From Hyphomicrobiales bacterium (GTDB lineage Bacteria > Pseudomonadota > Alphaproteobacteria > Rhizobiales > Beijerinckiaceae): DNA of 64,000 bases. Both the position numbers and the translations under genes were made by a program. Positions 1-9,058 of the stretch are shown here, piece after piece (within the stretch, counting starts at the first letter, position 1; every line of letters begins with the position of its first letter). The stretch lies in the NCBI GenBank assembly GCA_930633525.1, contig CAKNFP010000001.1:1032001-1096000 (forward strand). The letters run 5' to 3'. Below the pieces are notes generated by a model. The model was not told where the DNA came from, ran no database searches, and was given only the letters and a program-made list of their open reading frames with translations.

Positions 1-129
1 GTGCATCGCTTTCTTTGGCGATACGCTCGCGTTTGTGTGGACGATTCCGCTGAAATCCGCCTCATCCTGACGGGCATCAAGAGCGATCCGTTTAAGGAAT
101 GGGAGCGACCATATCGCGTGACGATGTGA
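1..129 (+). other. Window edge, possible 3' end of an upstream gene
   Basis: Two plus-strand frames are open at the left edge. One ends with a TGA at 68-70 and would encode a short hydrophobic tail (about 22 residues, with a FFGDTLAFVW stretch). The other ends with a TGA at 127-129 and would encode about 42 residues ending in ERPYRVTM. Third-position GC is similar in both, so I cannot decide which, if either, is the C-terminus of a real gene that starts outside the window. No product is assigned. Confidence 0.25.
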
Positions 130-195
130 ATGGTGCAGGGGCGGCGTGCGTCTTGCGGATAGGGCTTGCCGAAGAGTTGGCGGGCAGGTATGTAA

Positions 196-215
196 ATTTC
201 AGAAATTTCTGAAAT
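196..215. promoter_or_regulatory. Perfect 20-bp palindrome, candidate GbsR operator
   Basis: ATTTCAGAAATTTCTGAAAT is its own reverse complement over all 20 bases. It lies 20 bp before the first codon of the GbsR/MarR-type regulator that heads the cyd locus. MarR-fold dimers bind palindromes of about this length and usually repress their own operon. That this is the operator is inference from symmetry and position. Confidence 0.5.
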
Positions 216-220
216 AACGG

Positions 221-230
221 TCCGTACGGA
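221..230. promoter_or_regulatory. Second palindrome in the cyd leader
   Basis: TCCGTACGGA is a perfect 10-bp palindrome five bases downstream of the 20-bp palindrome and five bases before the GTG/ATG start. It may be a second half of a composite operator or a ribosome-site element. Its function is unknown. Confidence 0.3.
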
Positions 231-235
231 AATTT

Positions 236-817
236 GTGATGAACCTGCCTCCTCTCGTGCAAGCCTTTGTTCTCCATTTCGGCGAAATGGGTTCGCGTTG
301 GGGCATCAATCGAACCGTGGGGCAGGTTTATGCGCTGCTCTATGTGTCACCGCAGCCGCTCTGTGCCGATGAAATCGTGGATGCGCTTGGTATCTCGCGC
401 TCGAACGTGTCGATGAGCCTGCGAGAGTTGCAGGCTTGGAAGCTCGTTCTGCTCAAGCATGTTCCAAGCGATCGGCGCGATTTCTACACGACGCCCGACG
501 ATGTCTGGCAGATCCTGCGCACCTTGGCGGAAGAGCGGAAGAAGCGTGAGGTTGATCCCACGCTTTCGGTGTTGAGGGAAATCCTCATGCAACAACCGGC
601 CAGCGAGGCCGAGCGCCACGCTCAGGGCAGGATGGCCGAGATGCACGGGCTCATCGAGCAACTTACCAACTGGTATGACGACGTGAAGCAGCTCGAAACG
701 GCGCGCTTGGCGACGCTGCTGACCCTCGGTTCCAAGGTCACGAAGTTGCTCGAGGCAAAGGACAGGATCGTCTCGCTCGGGCGGACCAAGCGTTCGCGCG
801 AGGGGGATGCGCCATGA
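236..817 (+). CDS. GbsR/MarR family transcriptional regulator
   Basis: A 193-residue DNA-binding protein. Residues about 30-90 form a MarR-type winged helix (GQVYALLYVSPQPLCADEIV, then SRSNVSMSLRELQ as the recognition helix, then a DRRDFYTT wing). The C-terminal half is helical and should be the dimer interface. The start may be GTG at 236 or ATG at 239; no strong ribosome site separates them. Its stop overlaps the cydD start in an ATGA, so it is translationally coupled to the bd-oxidase assembly genes and is very probably their local regulator. Two palindromes in its leader suggest autoregulation. The inducing signal cannot be read from the sequence. Confidence 0.85.
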   Translation: MMNLPPLVQAFVLHFGEMGSRWGINRTVGQVYALLYVSPQPLCADEIVDALGISRSNVSMSLRELQAWKLVLLKHVPSDRRDFYTTPDDVWQILRTLAEERKKREVDPTLSVLREILMQQPASEAERHAQGRMAEMHGLIEQLTNWYDDVKQLETARLATLLTLGSKVTKLLEAKDRIVSLGRTKRSREGDAP

Positions 818-2631
818 CGGACCTGACCTATCCTCCCAGCGGTGTCGATGGCGCGGGAACACCACAGGCCCTCCACCCGGCCGACGCGGGCGGCAAGCAG
901 CACGAATTCCCCAAGTTTTCGAAGCTTGAAAAGCCCTCAGATCTTGAAAAGTCACAGGAACTGAGCCGGCCGCGCGCAGGTATTCACGCCTCTGCGCGGG
1001 CGACCGGCTATGTGCAGACTCTGTCCTCCTTGCTGTGGCTACCGCAGGCCGGCCTGATTGCATGGAGCGTCGGCGGTATCGCCGATGGTGCGGGCCTTCT
1101 TGATGCGCTCGTGCCCGCAGCACTCGTGCTCGGCATCGGGGTTCTGCGGGCGGCTCTTGACGGGTGGGCGGGGAGGCTGGCCTTCCGTGGTGCGCGTGCC
1201 AAGCTCAGCCTGCTGCGGCGCGATGCGGCCGCGGCGCTGGCGGGGCGTTCACCGCTTGACAGGGGACGGCCGGCATCAGGCCTTGCCGCCAGCGCGCTCG
1301 CCGAGCAAGCCGAAGCGATCGTGCCGTTCCTCGCGCGCTTCCAGCCGGCGCGGCTCAAGGCAACCATCGTGCCCCTGGTCATATTGCTCGCGGTGCTCGT
1401 CTTTTCATGGGTCGCCGCGCTGACGCTGCTCATCGCCGGTCCGATCATCCCCGTTTTCATGGCCTTGATCGGCTGGCGCGCCAAGGCCGCGAGCGAAGCC
1501 CAGATGGTCGAGATCGGCGGCATGAACGCCTTCCTGCTCGACAGGCTGAGGGGGCTGACGACCATCCGCGCCCTTGGCGCCGTGGATCTCACCGCCGCGA
1601 GGTTGCGCGCCCATGCCGAGGATCTGCGCAAGCGCACCATGGCCGTCCTGCGCGTCGCCTTTCTATCGTCGGCGGTGCTGGAGCTGTTCGCGGCGCTCGG
1701 CGTTGCCATGGTTGCTGTCTATGTGGGGTTTCACCTTCTGGGGCAGCTCAATTTCGGCGCGTGGAGCGGCCGGCTGACCCTGGCCGAGGGCCTGTTTGTC
1801 CTTCTCATCGCACCGGCCTTTTTCGAGCCGCTGCGCGACCTGTCGGCTGTCTGGCATGACAGGGCGTCGGGCGAGGCCGCGCTTGCCGCGCTCGAGAGCC
1901 TCAGGGCGACCGGCGTCGGCCTCCCCGGTGCGGATGCGTCGGCGGCCCGCGCCGCGCGTGCCGGCCACGGCGGGCCGTCGGTGGTTATCGAAAAGGTCGC
2001 CTTCGGGCATGCCGGTTCTGGACGGCAGGTGATCGCCGATGCCGCATTCGCGATCGCGCCGGGCGAGCGGGTGGCGCTCACAGGCCGCAGCGGTACGGGC
2101 AAATCGACCTTGCTTGCTCTGATGGCCGGGCTCGTCGCGCCGGATGAGGGCCAGGTCGTCATCGACGGTCGCGCGCTCACCGCGGATTCGGCAGCGGATC
2201 TCAGGGCGCGCATGGCCTGGATTGGCCAGCGGCCGCATATCTTCGCCGGCAGCCTCGCTGCGAATATCACGCTCGGGCGCGTCGGTCTGACGGAGGCCCG
2301 GCTCAATGAGGCTCTCGCCGTCGCGGCATTGCGTGATGTGGCTGCGGCCCATGGGAGGCTTCCCCTGGGCGAGGGCGGCACCGGGCTCTCCGGTGGCGAG
2401 GTGCTGCGGCTCGCGCTGGCACGGGCAGCCGTCGACCCCACCATCGATCTCATCCTCGCGGATGAGCCGACCGCCCATCTCGATGGGGAAACCGCCGCGA
2501 TGGTCACGGAAGGGCTGTTGGCTCTCGCGCAGGGACGCACGCTCATCGTTGCCACCCACGATCCGCGGCTGATGGCGCGCATGGATCGCTGCATCGACGT
2601 CGAGGCGCAGGTTCTGGGGGTGCTGGCATGA
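814..2631 (+). CDS. cydD: Thiol reductant ABC exporter subunit CydD
   Basis: Half of the heterodimeric CydDC ABC transporter, which moves cysteine/glutathione-type reductants (or acts in heme handling) across the inner membrane and is needed to assemble cytochrome bd. Of 605 residues, the first 50 or so are a poorly conserved hydrophilic extension, followed by an ABC membrane domain. The nucleotide-binding domain has Walker A GRSGTGKST (from about residue 424), signature LSGGE (about 525) and Walker B LILADEPT (about 546). The start ATG overlaps the regulator's stop and the gene's stop overlaps cydC, each by four bases. Its place directly ahead of cydC and cydAB fixes the assignment as CydD rather than a generic exporter. 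Confidence 0.95.
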   Translation: MTDLTYPPSGVDGAGTPQALHPADAGGKQHEFPKFSKLEKPSDLEKSQELSRPRAGIHASARATGYVQTLSSLLWLPQAGLIAWSVGGIADGAGLLDALVPAALVLGIGVLRAALDGWAGRLAFRGARAKLSLLRRDAAAALAGRSPLDRGRPASGLAASALAEQAEAIVPFLARFQPARLKATIVPLVILLAVLVFSWVAALTLLIAGPIIPVFMALIGWRAKAASEAQMVEIGGMNAFLLDRLRGLTTIRALGAVDLTAARLRAHAEDLRKRTMAVLRVAFLSSAVLELFAALGVAMVAVYVGFHLLGQLNFGAWSGRLTLAEGLFVLLIAPAFFEPLRDLSAVWHDRASGEAALAALESLRATGVGLPGADASAARAARAGHGGPSVVIEKVAFGHAGSGRQVIADAAFAIAPGERVALTGRSGTGKSTLLALMAGLVAPDEGQVVIDGRALTADSAADLRARMAWIGQRPHIFAGSLAANITLGRVGLTEARLNEALAVAALRDVAAAHGRLPLGEGGTGLSGGEVLRLALARAAVDPTIDLILADEPTAHLDGETAAMVTEGLLALAQGRTLIVATHDPRLMARMDRCIDVEAQVLGVLA

Positions 2632-4319
2632 GTGCGATCCTGCGAGATCTCAAGCCGGTCATCAGGCTCTTCCTGGGCGAGCGTCGGCGGATGCTTCTCG
2701 TCGGTGCCGGCCTTGCCGCCGCCACCGTGCTCGCCGGCGTCGCGCTGCTCGGGCTGTCGGGATGGTTCATCACGGCGACCGCACTGGCGGGGTTGACCGC
2801 GACGACTGCCATGGCCTTCGATGTCTTCGCGCCGGCGGCCGGCATCCGTTTCCTCGCCCTGCTGCGCACCGGTGCGCGCTATGGCGAGCGGCTCACCACC
2901 CATGACGCGACCCTGTCGGTTCTGGCCGCCCTGCGCGAGCGTCTGTTCCGGGGCTGGGCCGGGCCGCGCGCGGCGCGGGCTCTCGCGCTGCGCCCGGCCA
3001 AACTGCTCTTCCGGCTGACGGCCGATATCGACGCGCTCGATGGCCTCTATCTGCGGGTCCTCGTGCCCGTGGGCGCGATGGTCGCGGCCGCTCTCGGCAC
3101 GGCCGTCGCGGCCGGCTTCATCGCGCCCTGGCTCGGCCTCGCTGTCGGCGTCTGGCTTCTCTTCGCCGGGCTCGGTATTCCGCTCGTTGCCGCGCGCATG
3201 GCCTATCGTCCGGCCCGCCGCCGCGCGCAGGCGATCGAGATGCTGCGCTCAGGTGTTATAGATCTCGTCGCCGGCCAGACCGAGCTTGTAATGGTCGGCC
3301 GCCTCAATGCTCAGCGCGATCATCTGGCGGCGATCGACGATCGCCTCACCGCGGCCGACGACAGGTTGAACCGCATCGAGACGGGGGTGACTGTCGGTTT
3401 CGGGCTGGCCTCCGCGCTGGCGCTCGCGGGCATGCTGCTCGCCGTCGCCGCTCTCGCTGAGGTGGGCGCCATCGGAGCTCCGGTCGCGGCGCTCGGCATC
3501 CTCGTCGTGCTTGCCGCTGTCGAGCCCTTCGGCGCGCTTCGGCGCGGCGCGCTTGAATTCGGGCGCACACTGCTCGCCGCACGACGCCTGGGGCCAAGGA
3601 TCCTGCATGAGGCAGCGTCGGTGCAGCCGGCAGCCGTGCCGTCGGGGCTCGCCGTCGAATTGGTCGGGGTCGACGCCCGCCATGACGGCGCCGCGCGGAC
3701 AACGTTGCGGGCTATAGATCTGGTCATTGGACGCGGCGAGCGTGTGGCGGTCGTCGGCGCGAGCGGCGCCGGCAAATCGACGCTCCTCGCCCTCCTGTCG
3801 GGCGAACTCTTGCCCGAACACGGCGAGGTGGTCGCTTTGCCTGCGACTCTGATGACGCAGAGGACCGAGCTTTTCCAGGACAGCCTGCGCGACAATCTGC
3901 GCCTCGCCGCGCCCGATGCCTCGGACGGTGAACTTATGCGGGTGCTCGACGCTGCGGGGCTCGGTGCCGATGTTGCCGCGCTTGCGCGGGGGCTAGACAC
4001 ACAATTGGGGGAGGGCGGGCTTGGCCTTTCCGGCGGCCAGTCACGCCGGCTGGCACTGGCGCGGCTCTTCCTGCGCGACACGGCCCTCTGGTTGCTCGAT
4101 GAGCCGACCGAAGGACTGGACGGCGCGACGGCGCGCGATGTGCTGGTCCGGCTCGGCCGGGAAGCTGGAGGGCGTGCGCTCGTCATTGCAACGCATATCA
4201 GGCGCGAGGCGGAACTCGCTGACCGCGTGGTTGTCATGGAACACGGGCAGATTCTTGCCGCGCTGCATCGCAGCGAGCCGGGCTTTGACGCCGTGCTCGC
4301 CGCCTTGCGGCCGGATTGA
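2628..4319 (+). CDS. cydC: Thiol reductant ABC exporter subunit CydC
   Basis: Partner of CydD in the heterodimeric exporter required for cytochrome bd maturation. It is a 563-residue fused membrane and ATPase subunit. An ABC transmembrane domain spans roughly residues 20-310, then Walker A GASGAGKST (about 377), signature LSGGQSRRLALARL (about 467) and Walker B LWLLDEPTEGLD. The C-terminal HIRREAEL corresponds to the H-loop region. Its ATG lies inside the cydD stop. A small hairpin follows in the 79-bp gap before cydA, so expression of exporter and oxidase may be adjusted there although transcription probably continues. Confidence 0.95.
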   Translation: MSAILRDLKPVIRLFLGERRRMLLVGAGLAAATVLAGVALLGLSGWFITATALAGLTATTAMAFDVFAPAAGIRFLALLRTGARYGERLTTHDATLSVLAALRERLFRGWAGPRAARALALRPAKLLFRLTADIDALDGLYLRVLVPVGAMVAAALGTAVAAGFIAPWLGLAVGVWLLFAGLGIPLVAARMAYRPARRRAQAIEMLRSGVIDLVAGQTELVMVGRLNAQRDHLAAIDDRLTAADDRLNRIETGVTVGFGLASALALAGMLLAVAALAEVGAIGAPVAALGILVVLAAVEPFGALRRGALEFGRTLLAARRLGPRILHEAASVQPAAVPSGLAVELVGVDARHDGAARTTLRAIDLVIGRGERVAVVGASGAGKSTLLALLSGELLPEHGEVVALPATLMTQRTELFQDSLRDNLRLAAPDASDGELMRVLDAAGLGADVAALARGLDTQLGEGGLGLSGGQSRRLALARLFLRDTALWLLDEPTEGLDGATARDVLVRLGREAGGRALVIATHIRREAELADRVVVMEHGQILAALHRSEPGFDAVLAALRPD

Positions 4320-4342
4320 GATCTGCCTGATTGAAACGGCCG

Positions 4343-4361
4343 CCGGTGCCTCCCGCACCGG
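4343..4361 (+). other. Small hairpin between cydC and cydA
   Basis: CCGGTGC and GCACCGG pair over seven bases around a CTCCC loop. No T-run follows, so it is unlikely to be a full terminator. It could shape RNA processing between exporter and oxidase genes. Confidence 0.3.
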
Positions 4362-4398
4362 TGATTGAGAGAGGCCGCCGGGGGCCGGCGGAAATGAG

Positions 4399-5976
4399 AT
4401 GGAACTCGACATCGTCTCGCTGTCACGGCTGCAGTTTGCCCTGACAGCGCTTTACCACTTTCTATTTGTACCGCTCACTCTGGGCCTCTCGGTACTGCTT
4501 GCCATCATGGAGACGGTCTATGTCATGACCGGCCGTCCGATATGGCGGCAGATGACCAAGTTCTGGGGAACGCTTTTCGGCATCAACTTCGTGCTGGGCG
4601 TCGCCACGGGCATTGTCATGGAGTTCCAGTTCGGCATGAACTGGAGCTATTACAGCCACTACGTCGGCGACATCTTCGGCGCGCCCCTGGCGATCGAGGG
4701 CCTGATGGCCTTCTTCCTTGAGGCGACCTTCGTCGGGCTGTTCTTCTTCGGCTGGGACCGGTTGTCCAAGGTGGGACATCTCATCGCCACCTATGCCGTC
4801 GCGGCAGGCTCCAATTTCTCGGCCCTGTGGATCCTCATCGCCAACGGCTGGATGCAGAACCCCGTCGGTTCGCAGTTCAATCCGCAGACCATGCGCATGG
4901 AAGTTGCCGACTTCTACGAAGTGCTGTTCAACAGCGTGGCGCAGGCCAAGTTCGTGCACACGGTCTCGGCCGGCTATGTCGCGGCGTCGTTCTTCGTCCT
5001 CGGCATCTCCGCCTGGTACATCCTCAAGGGCCGCCACGTCGAACTGGCCAAGCGTTCGATGACGGTCGCGGCCTCGTTCGGCCTCGCGGCGTCGCTCTCG
5101 GTCGTCGTGCTCGGCGACGAAAGCGGCTACCTCTCCTCCGAACACCAGAAGATGAAGCTCGCGGCCATCGAGGCGATGTGGGAGACCGAGCCCGCGCCCG
5201 CCGCCTTCACCCTGTTCGGCATTCCGGACCAGGAAGCGCGCGAGACCCACTATGCCATCCGTATCCCGTGGGTCATGGGCCTCATCGGCACGCGGACGCT
5301 GACGGAGGAGATCCCCGGCATCAAGGAGCAGGTCGAACTGGCCAAGCTGCGCATCCAGCAGGGCATCCAGGCCTATGACGCCTTGCAGAAGATCCGCGCC
5401 GCCGGCTCGACGACAAATATCCCGGCTAACGTGCGCGATGCCTTCGAGGAGAACGGCACACGGCTCGGCTACGCGCTCCTCCTGAAGCGCTATGTCGATG
5501 ATCCGCGTACCGCCACGCCCGAGCAGATCGACAAGGCGGCATGGGACACGGTGCCGATGGTCGCGCCCCTGTTCTGGACCTTCCGCATCATGGTCGGCCT
5601 CGGCATGTTCTTCATCCTCCTGACCGCGACCTTCTTCGTCCTCTCTGCCTTGCGCAAGCTCGACCGCTATCCCTTGCTGCTGAAGGTTGCGGTCGCCTCC
5701 ATCGTCCTGCCGTGGATCGCTATCGAATGCGGCTGGTTCGTCGCGGAATACGGCCGCCAACCGTGGATCATCGAAGGGGTTCTGCCGACGGCGGCCGCCG
5801 TCTCGGATCTCGGTGTCACCACGGTCCTTCTCACCATCATCGGCTTCGTGGCGATCTACACCGTCCTGTTGATCATCGAGATGACGCTGATGCTGCGCGC
5901 CATTCGCAAGGGCCCGGAGCCGGATGACGAGCCCGAAGCCAAGCTCGCGCCCGCCCAGCTGGTCGCCGCGGAGTAA
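4399..5976 (+). CDS. cydA: Cytochrome bd ubiquinol oxidase subunit I
   Basis: Catalytic subunit of cytochrome bd quinol oxidase, an inner-membrane terminal oxidase that oxidises quinol, carries hemes b558, b595 and d, and reduces oxygen to water with high affinity. The 525-residue protein follows the Escherichia coli CydA pattern closely. The N-terminal SRLQFALTALYHF supplies the His20 heme ligand. GDIFGAPLAIEGLMAFF, the GDESGY motif at the start of the Q-loop, a long Q-loop, and GWFVAEYGRQPWIIEGVLPT near the C-terminus are all present. The long Q-loop marks it as the L-subfamily rather than a cyanide-insensitive short-loop oxidase. It is followed within six bases by cydB. Confidence 0.98.
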   Translation: MELDIVSLSRLQFALTALYHFLFVPLTLGLSVLLAIMETVYVMTGRPIWRQMTKFWGTLFGINFVLGVATGIVMEFQFGMNWSYYSHYVGDIFGAPLAIEGLMAFFLEATFVGLFFFGWDRLSKVGHLIATYAVAAGSNFSALWILIANGWMQNPVGSQFNPQTMRMEVADFYEVLFNSVAQAKFVHTVSAGYVAASFFVLGISAWYILKGRHVELAKRSMTVAASFGLAASLSVVVLGDESGYLSSEHQKMKLAAIEAMWETEPAPAAFTLFGIPDQEARETHYAIRIPWVMGLIGTRTLTEEIPGIKEQVELAKLRIQQGIQAYDALQKIRAAGSTTNIPANVRDAFEENGTRLGYALLLKRYVDDPRTATPEQIDKAAWDTVPMVAPLFWTFRIMVGLGMFFILLTATFFVLSALRKLDRYPLLLKVAVASIVLPWIAIECGWFVAEYGRQPWIIEGVLPTAAAVSDLGVTTVLLTIIGFVAIYTVLLIIEMTLMLRAIRKGPEPDDEPEAKLAPAQLVAAE

Positions 5977-5981
5977 CACCA

Positions 5982-7133
5982 ATGATCCTGCATGAACTCA
6001 TTAGCTACGACATTCTCCGCATCATCTGGTGGGTGCTGCTCGGTGTCATCCTCATCGGTTTCGCCGTTACCGATGGCTTTGACCTCGGCGTTGGCGCGCT
6101 GCTGCCCTTCGTCGCGCGTGACGATATCGAGCGCCGCGTGGTGATCAACACGATCGGCCCGGTCTGGGAAGGCAACCAGGTTTGGCTGATCCTGGGAGGT
6201 GGCGCGATCTTCGCGGCCTGGCCGCAGCTCTATGCGGTATCCTTCTCGGGCTTTTACCTCGCGATGTTCGCGATCCTGTTCGCGCTCATCCTGCGCCCCG
6301 TCGGGTTCAAGTATCGCTCGAAGATCGAGAATCCGACTTGGCGCGCGTGCTGGGACTGGGCGCTCTTCATCGGCGGCTTCGTGCCGGCGCTGATCTTTGG
6401 CGTGGCCATCGGCAACGTGTTGCAGGGCGTGCCTTTCCGCCTGAACGACGAACTCCGCATTTTCTACGATGGCACGTTCTTCGGCTTGCTCAACCCCTTC
6501 GCGTTGCTGTGCGGCCTGGTCTCCGTCGCCATGCTCGTCATGCATGGTGCCGCCTGGATCGTGCTGAAGACCGAAGGTCCGGTCGCGGCGCGCGCGCGCA
6601 GGGCCGGCGAGGTTGCCTCACTCCTGACGATCCTGTTGTTCGCACTCGGTGGCGTCGCGCTGTGGCTCTTCGTCGGCGGCTATCGCATCACAAGCCCCAT
6701 CGACATGGTCGGCCCGTCGAATCCGTTGCTCAAGACAGTGGAGAAGGGGGGCGGTTGGTTCGCCAATTACAGCGCCTATCCCTGGATGCTGATCGCGCCC
6801 GCGGCTGGCTTCATCGGTGCCATCGCCTGCTATTTCAACGCGAAGGCGGGGCGCGAGATCGGGACGCTGCTCTGGAGCAAGCTGTCGATCTTCGGGATTA
6901 TCGCGACGGTCGGTGTCTCGATGTTCCCGTTCATCCTTCCTTCCTCGGTGGATCCGCGGGCAAGTCTCGCGGTGTGGGATGCCTCTTCAAGCCACCTCAC
7001 GCTCTTCATCATGCTGGTCGTAACGGTGATCTTCCTGCCGATCATCCTGGCCTACACCGCCTGGGTCTATCGGGTGTTGTGGGGCAAGGTCGACGAACAG
7101 GCGATCCGGGACGAGAGCGGTCACGCTTACTGA
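5982..7133 (+). CDS. cydB: Cytochrome bd ubiquinol oxidase subunit II
   Basis: Second large subunit of cytochrome bd, homologous in fold to CydA but without heme ligands. It is a 383-residue polytopic inner-membrane protein close to the usual 378-385 residues. Family landmarks are GFAVTDGFDLGVG near residue 30, GNQVWLILGGGAIFAAWP, FRPVGFKYRSKIE-like segment (here LRPVGFKYRSKIE), GNVLQGVPF, and the C-terminal MFPFILPSS. It sits between cydA and the small cydX gene, so the catalytic core and its accessory peptide are one transcription unit. Confidence 0.98.
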   Translation: MILHELISYDILRIIWWVLLGVILIGFAVTDGFDLGVGALLPFVARDDIERRVVINTIGPVWEGNQVWLILGGGAIFAAWPQLYAVSFSGFYLAMFAILFALILRPVGFKYRSKIENPTWRACWDWALFIGGFVPALIFGVAIGNVLQGVPFRLNDELRIFYDGTFFGLLNPFALLCGLVSVAMLVMHGAAWIVLKTEGPVAARARRAGEVASLLTILLFALGGVALWLFVGGYRITSPIDMVGPSNPLLKTVEKGGGWFANYSAYPWMLIAPAAGFIGAIACYFNAKAGREIGTLLWSKLSIFGIIATVGVSMFPFILPSSVDPRASLAVWDASSSHLTLFIMLVVTVIFLPIILAYTAWVYRVLWGKVDEQAIRDESGHAY

Positions 7134-7155
7134 TCATAGGGAAAGGATAGTTGCT

Positions 7156-7275
7156 ATGTGGTACTTCTCCTGGCTTCTCGGCCTTCCCCTGGCGGCGGCC
7201 TTCGCCGTGCTCAATGCCATGTGGTACGAGCTCACCGAAGACGACGCGAAGAGAAAGCGGGCTGAAAAGCCGTAG
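7156..7275 (+). CDS. cydX: Cytochrome bd-I accessory subunit CydX
   Basis: A 39-residue single-pass membrane peptide that stabilises the hemes of cytochrome bd. It begins MWYFSWLLGLPLAAAFAVLN and continues AMWYELTEDD, the diagnostic CydX pattern: an aromatic N-terminus, a WxLG motif, one transmembrane helix, and a short charged tail. It starts 22 bases after cydB, with an AAAGGA ribosome site eight bases before the ATG. It is short enough that automated gene calls often drop it. Confidence 0.95.
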   Translation: MWYFSWLLGLPLAAAFAVLNAMWYELTEDDAKRKRAEKP

Positions 7276-7321
7276 TCTCGGGCGTCGTGGCGCGGGTGAT
7301 GCGCTCCGGTGAAACCGCAAC

Positions 7322-7362
7322 AAAAAAAGCCCCCCGCGTCCGACGCGGGGGGCTCTTTATTT
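7322..7362. terminator. Bidirectional intrinsic terminator
   Basis: An A7 run precedes a 13-bp GC-rich stem (7328-7340 paired with 7342-7354), and CTTTATTT follows. Thus both strands end in a U-rich tract. It separates the convergent cydX gene and the MFS transporter gene and should terminate both. Confidence 0.9.
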
Positions 7363-7380
7363 GTGGTGCGGCCGGAGGCC

Positions 7381-8703
7381 TTAGCGGGTCGCAGGCTCCG
7401 TGGCCAGTGTCGCACTCACCGCATGGACGAGCGCGGGCCGACGCATGTAGGCGACGATGGCGACGACGCCGATGATGGTCGCCCCCGCGACATAGTGGAT
7501 GGGGCCGATCGGATCGGTGACGATCAGCAGCTGCACGGCCACCGGTGTCAATCCACCAAAGATCGCGTAGGCGACGTTGTAGGAGAACGAGACGCCGGTG
7601 AAGCGCACGTTGCCGGGGAAAGCCCGCACCATGGTGTAGGGCACCACGTTGATAAGACCGGCGCCGAGACCGGCGAGCGCCGACAGCGGGATGAGATAGT
7701 CGGAGTTGATCGCGGTGCCGATATAGAGGGCATAGGCCGTGATGATGAAGAACGGACCGCCGGCGAGCGTCACCTTCACCAGGCCGAAGCGATCGATGAG
7801 CGCCCCCACCGCAAAGGCGGATAGGGTGATGCCGAGCGTCGCGGCGATGCTGGCGACCAGCGTCGTCAGCGCGGGCAAGCCATGGAGACGCTGCATCAGG
7901 GTTGGCGTCATCAGGATCACGACCACCACGATGGCGGTCAGCATCCATGTCACCAGCATCGAGACCACGACGGCGGGGCGGTAGCTGCGGAGCACCTGCT
8001 TCAACGGCAGATCCTCCACGAGCGCCTTGCGGGCGCGCATGGCCTCGAACACCGGTGTCTCATGCAGCCAGCGCCGCAGATACATCGCGATCAAGCCGAA
8101 GACACCGCCGAGGATGAACGGCATCCGCCAGGCGAAATCGTGAATTTCTGCAGGCGTGTAAACGTAATTGATGAGCGTGGCCATCAGGGAGCCGAGCAGG
8201 ATGCCGCCGGTGAGACCGCCGGTGAGCAGCCCGCAGGCGAGTCCGACGCGGCTCTGTGGCACATGCTCGGACACGAAGACCCAGGCGCCGGGTGCCTCGC
8301 CGCCGATGGCCGCGCCTTGGAACACGCGCATGACGAGCAGCAGCAGTGGTGCGGCATAGCCGATCGATTCGTAGGTCGGCAGCATTCCGATGATCAGCGT
8401 GGGCAGGGCCATCATGAAGATCGACAGCGTGAACATGCGCTTGCGGCCGGTCTTGTCGCCGAAATGCGCCAGGATGATGCCGCCGAGAGGGCGCGCGAGA
8501 TAGCCGGCCGCGAAAATGCCGAAGGTCTGCAACTGCTCGAGCCATTCGGGCATGTCCGGTGGAAAGAACAGTTTCCCGATCACCACCGCGAAGAAGACGT
8601 AGATGATGAAATCGTAGAATTCGAGGGCGCCCCCGAGCGATGCCAGGGCGAGCGTCTTGGCATCCCCTCTGGTCAGAGGTCGCGAGGAAACGGCGTCGGC
8701 CAT
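7381..8703 (-). CDS. MFS transporter, metabolite:H+ symporter (MHS) type
   Basis: A 440-residue, 12-helix inner-membrane symporter. The N-terminal half carries the MHS/sugar-porter signatures: ALEFYDFIIYVFF in helix 1, GHFGDKTGRKR-like loop 2-3 (here AHFGDKTGRKRMF), and RVFQGAAIGGEAPGAWVFV around helix 5. Members carry dicarboxylates, proline/betaine, shikimate or sialic acid; the sequence does not tell which. I chose the ATG at 8703 because AGGA lies nine bases upstream, and the residues encoded before it look unlike a transporter N-terminus. A GTG at 8706 is equally close. It stands alone and points toward the cyd terminator. Confidence 0.9.
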   Translation of the reverse strand: MADAVSSRPLTRGDAKTLALASLGGALEFYDFIIYVFFAVVIGKLFFPPDMPEWLEQLQTFGIFAAGYLARPLGGIILAHFGDKTGRKRMFTLSIFMMALPTLIIGMLPTYESIGYAAPLLLLVMRVFQGAAIGGEAPGAWVFVSEHVPQSRVGLACGLLTGGLTGGILLGSLMATLINYVYTPAEIHDFAWRMPFILGGVFGLIAMYLRRWLHETPVFEAMRARKALVEDLPLKQVLRSYRPAVVVSMLVTWMLTAIVVVVILMTPTLMQRLHGLPALTTLVASIAATLGITLSAFAVGALIDRFGLVKVTLAGGPFFIITAYALYIGTAINSDYLIPLSALAGLGAGLINVVPYTMVRAFPGNVRFTGVSFSYNVAYAIFGGLTPVAVQLLIVTDPIGPIHYVAGATIIGVVAIVAYMRRPALVHAVSATLATEPATR

Positions 8704-9058
8704 CACAATATGTCCTGCTAAGCTATGCGATTGAAACAATGCTTCGCTACAGCACCTGATGGCGCAATGCCATGCCCTGGAAGGATAGCCGCCATCGGCC
8801 CGCCGCATAAGTCATGCGCTCGGTGCATCGCGGGAAGGGCACGCGATAGGGCTCCCGGGGGAAGGGCGTTGCACGAAGGCTTGCGGCTTGCGCCGGCCTC
8901 ACTTATGCCTCGTGCGGGCGTGTTCACTGGGCGCCATCAGATGTTAGCTTTGAGCTGAATTACGCTGACGATAATGATAGGGCGCCAGGCCCTGGACGGT
9001 TCAATCCGGGGGATCGCCTGGATGCGGGTACGGGCCTGAAGGTGCGAAAGGAGCGCCG
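8704..9058. other. Divergent intergenic region
   Basis: 355 bp between the MHS transporter gene (leftward) and the small gene at 9059 (rightward). It must hold both promoters. I see no convincing palindrome, RNA or coding frame in it. Confidence 0.5.

Noticed and set aside
1663..2903. Long minus-strand frames over cydD and cydC
   Set aside because: They are antisense to well-conserved ABC subunits and have no domain-like features.
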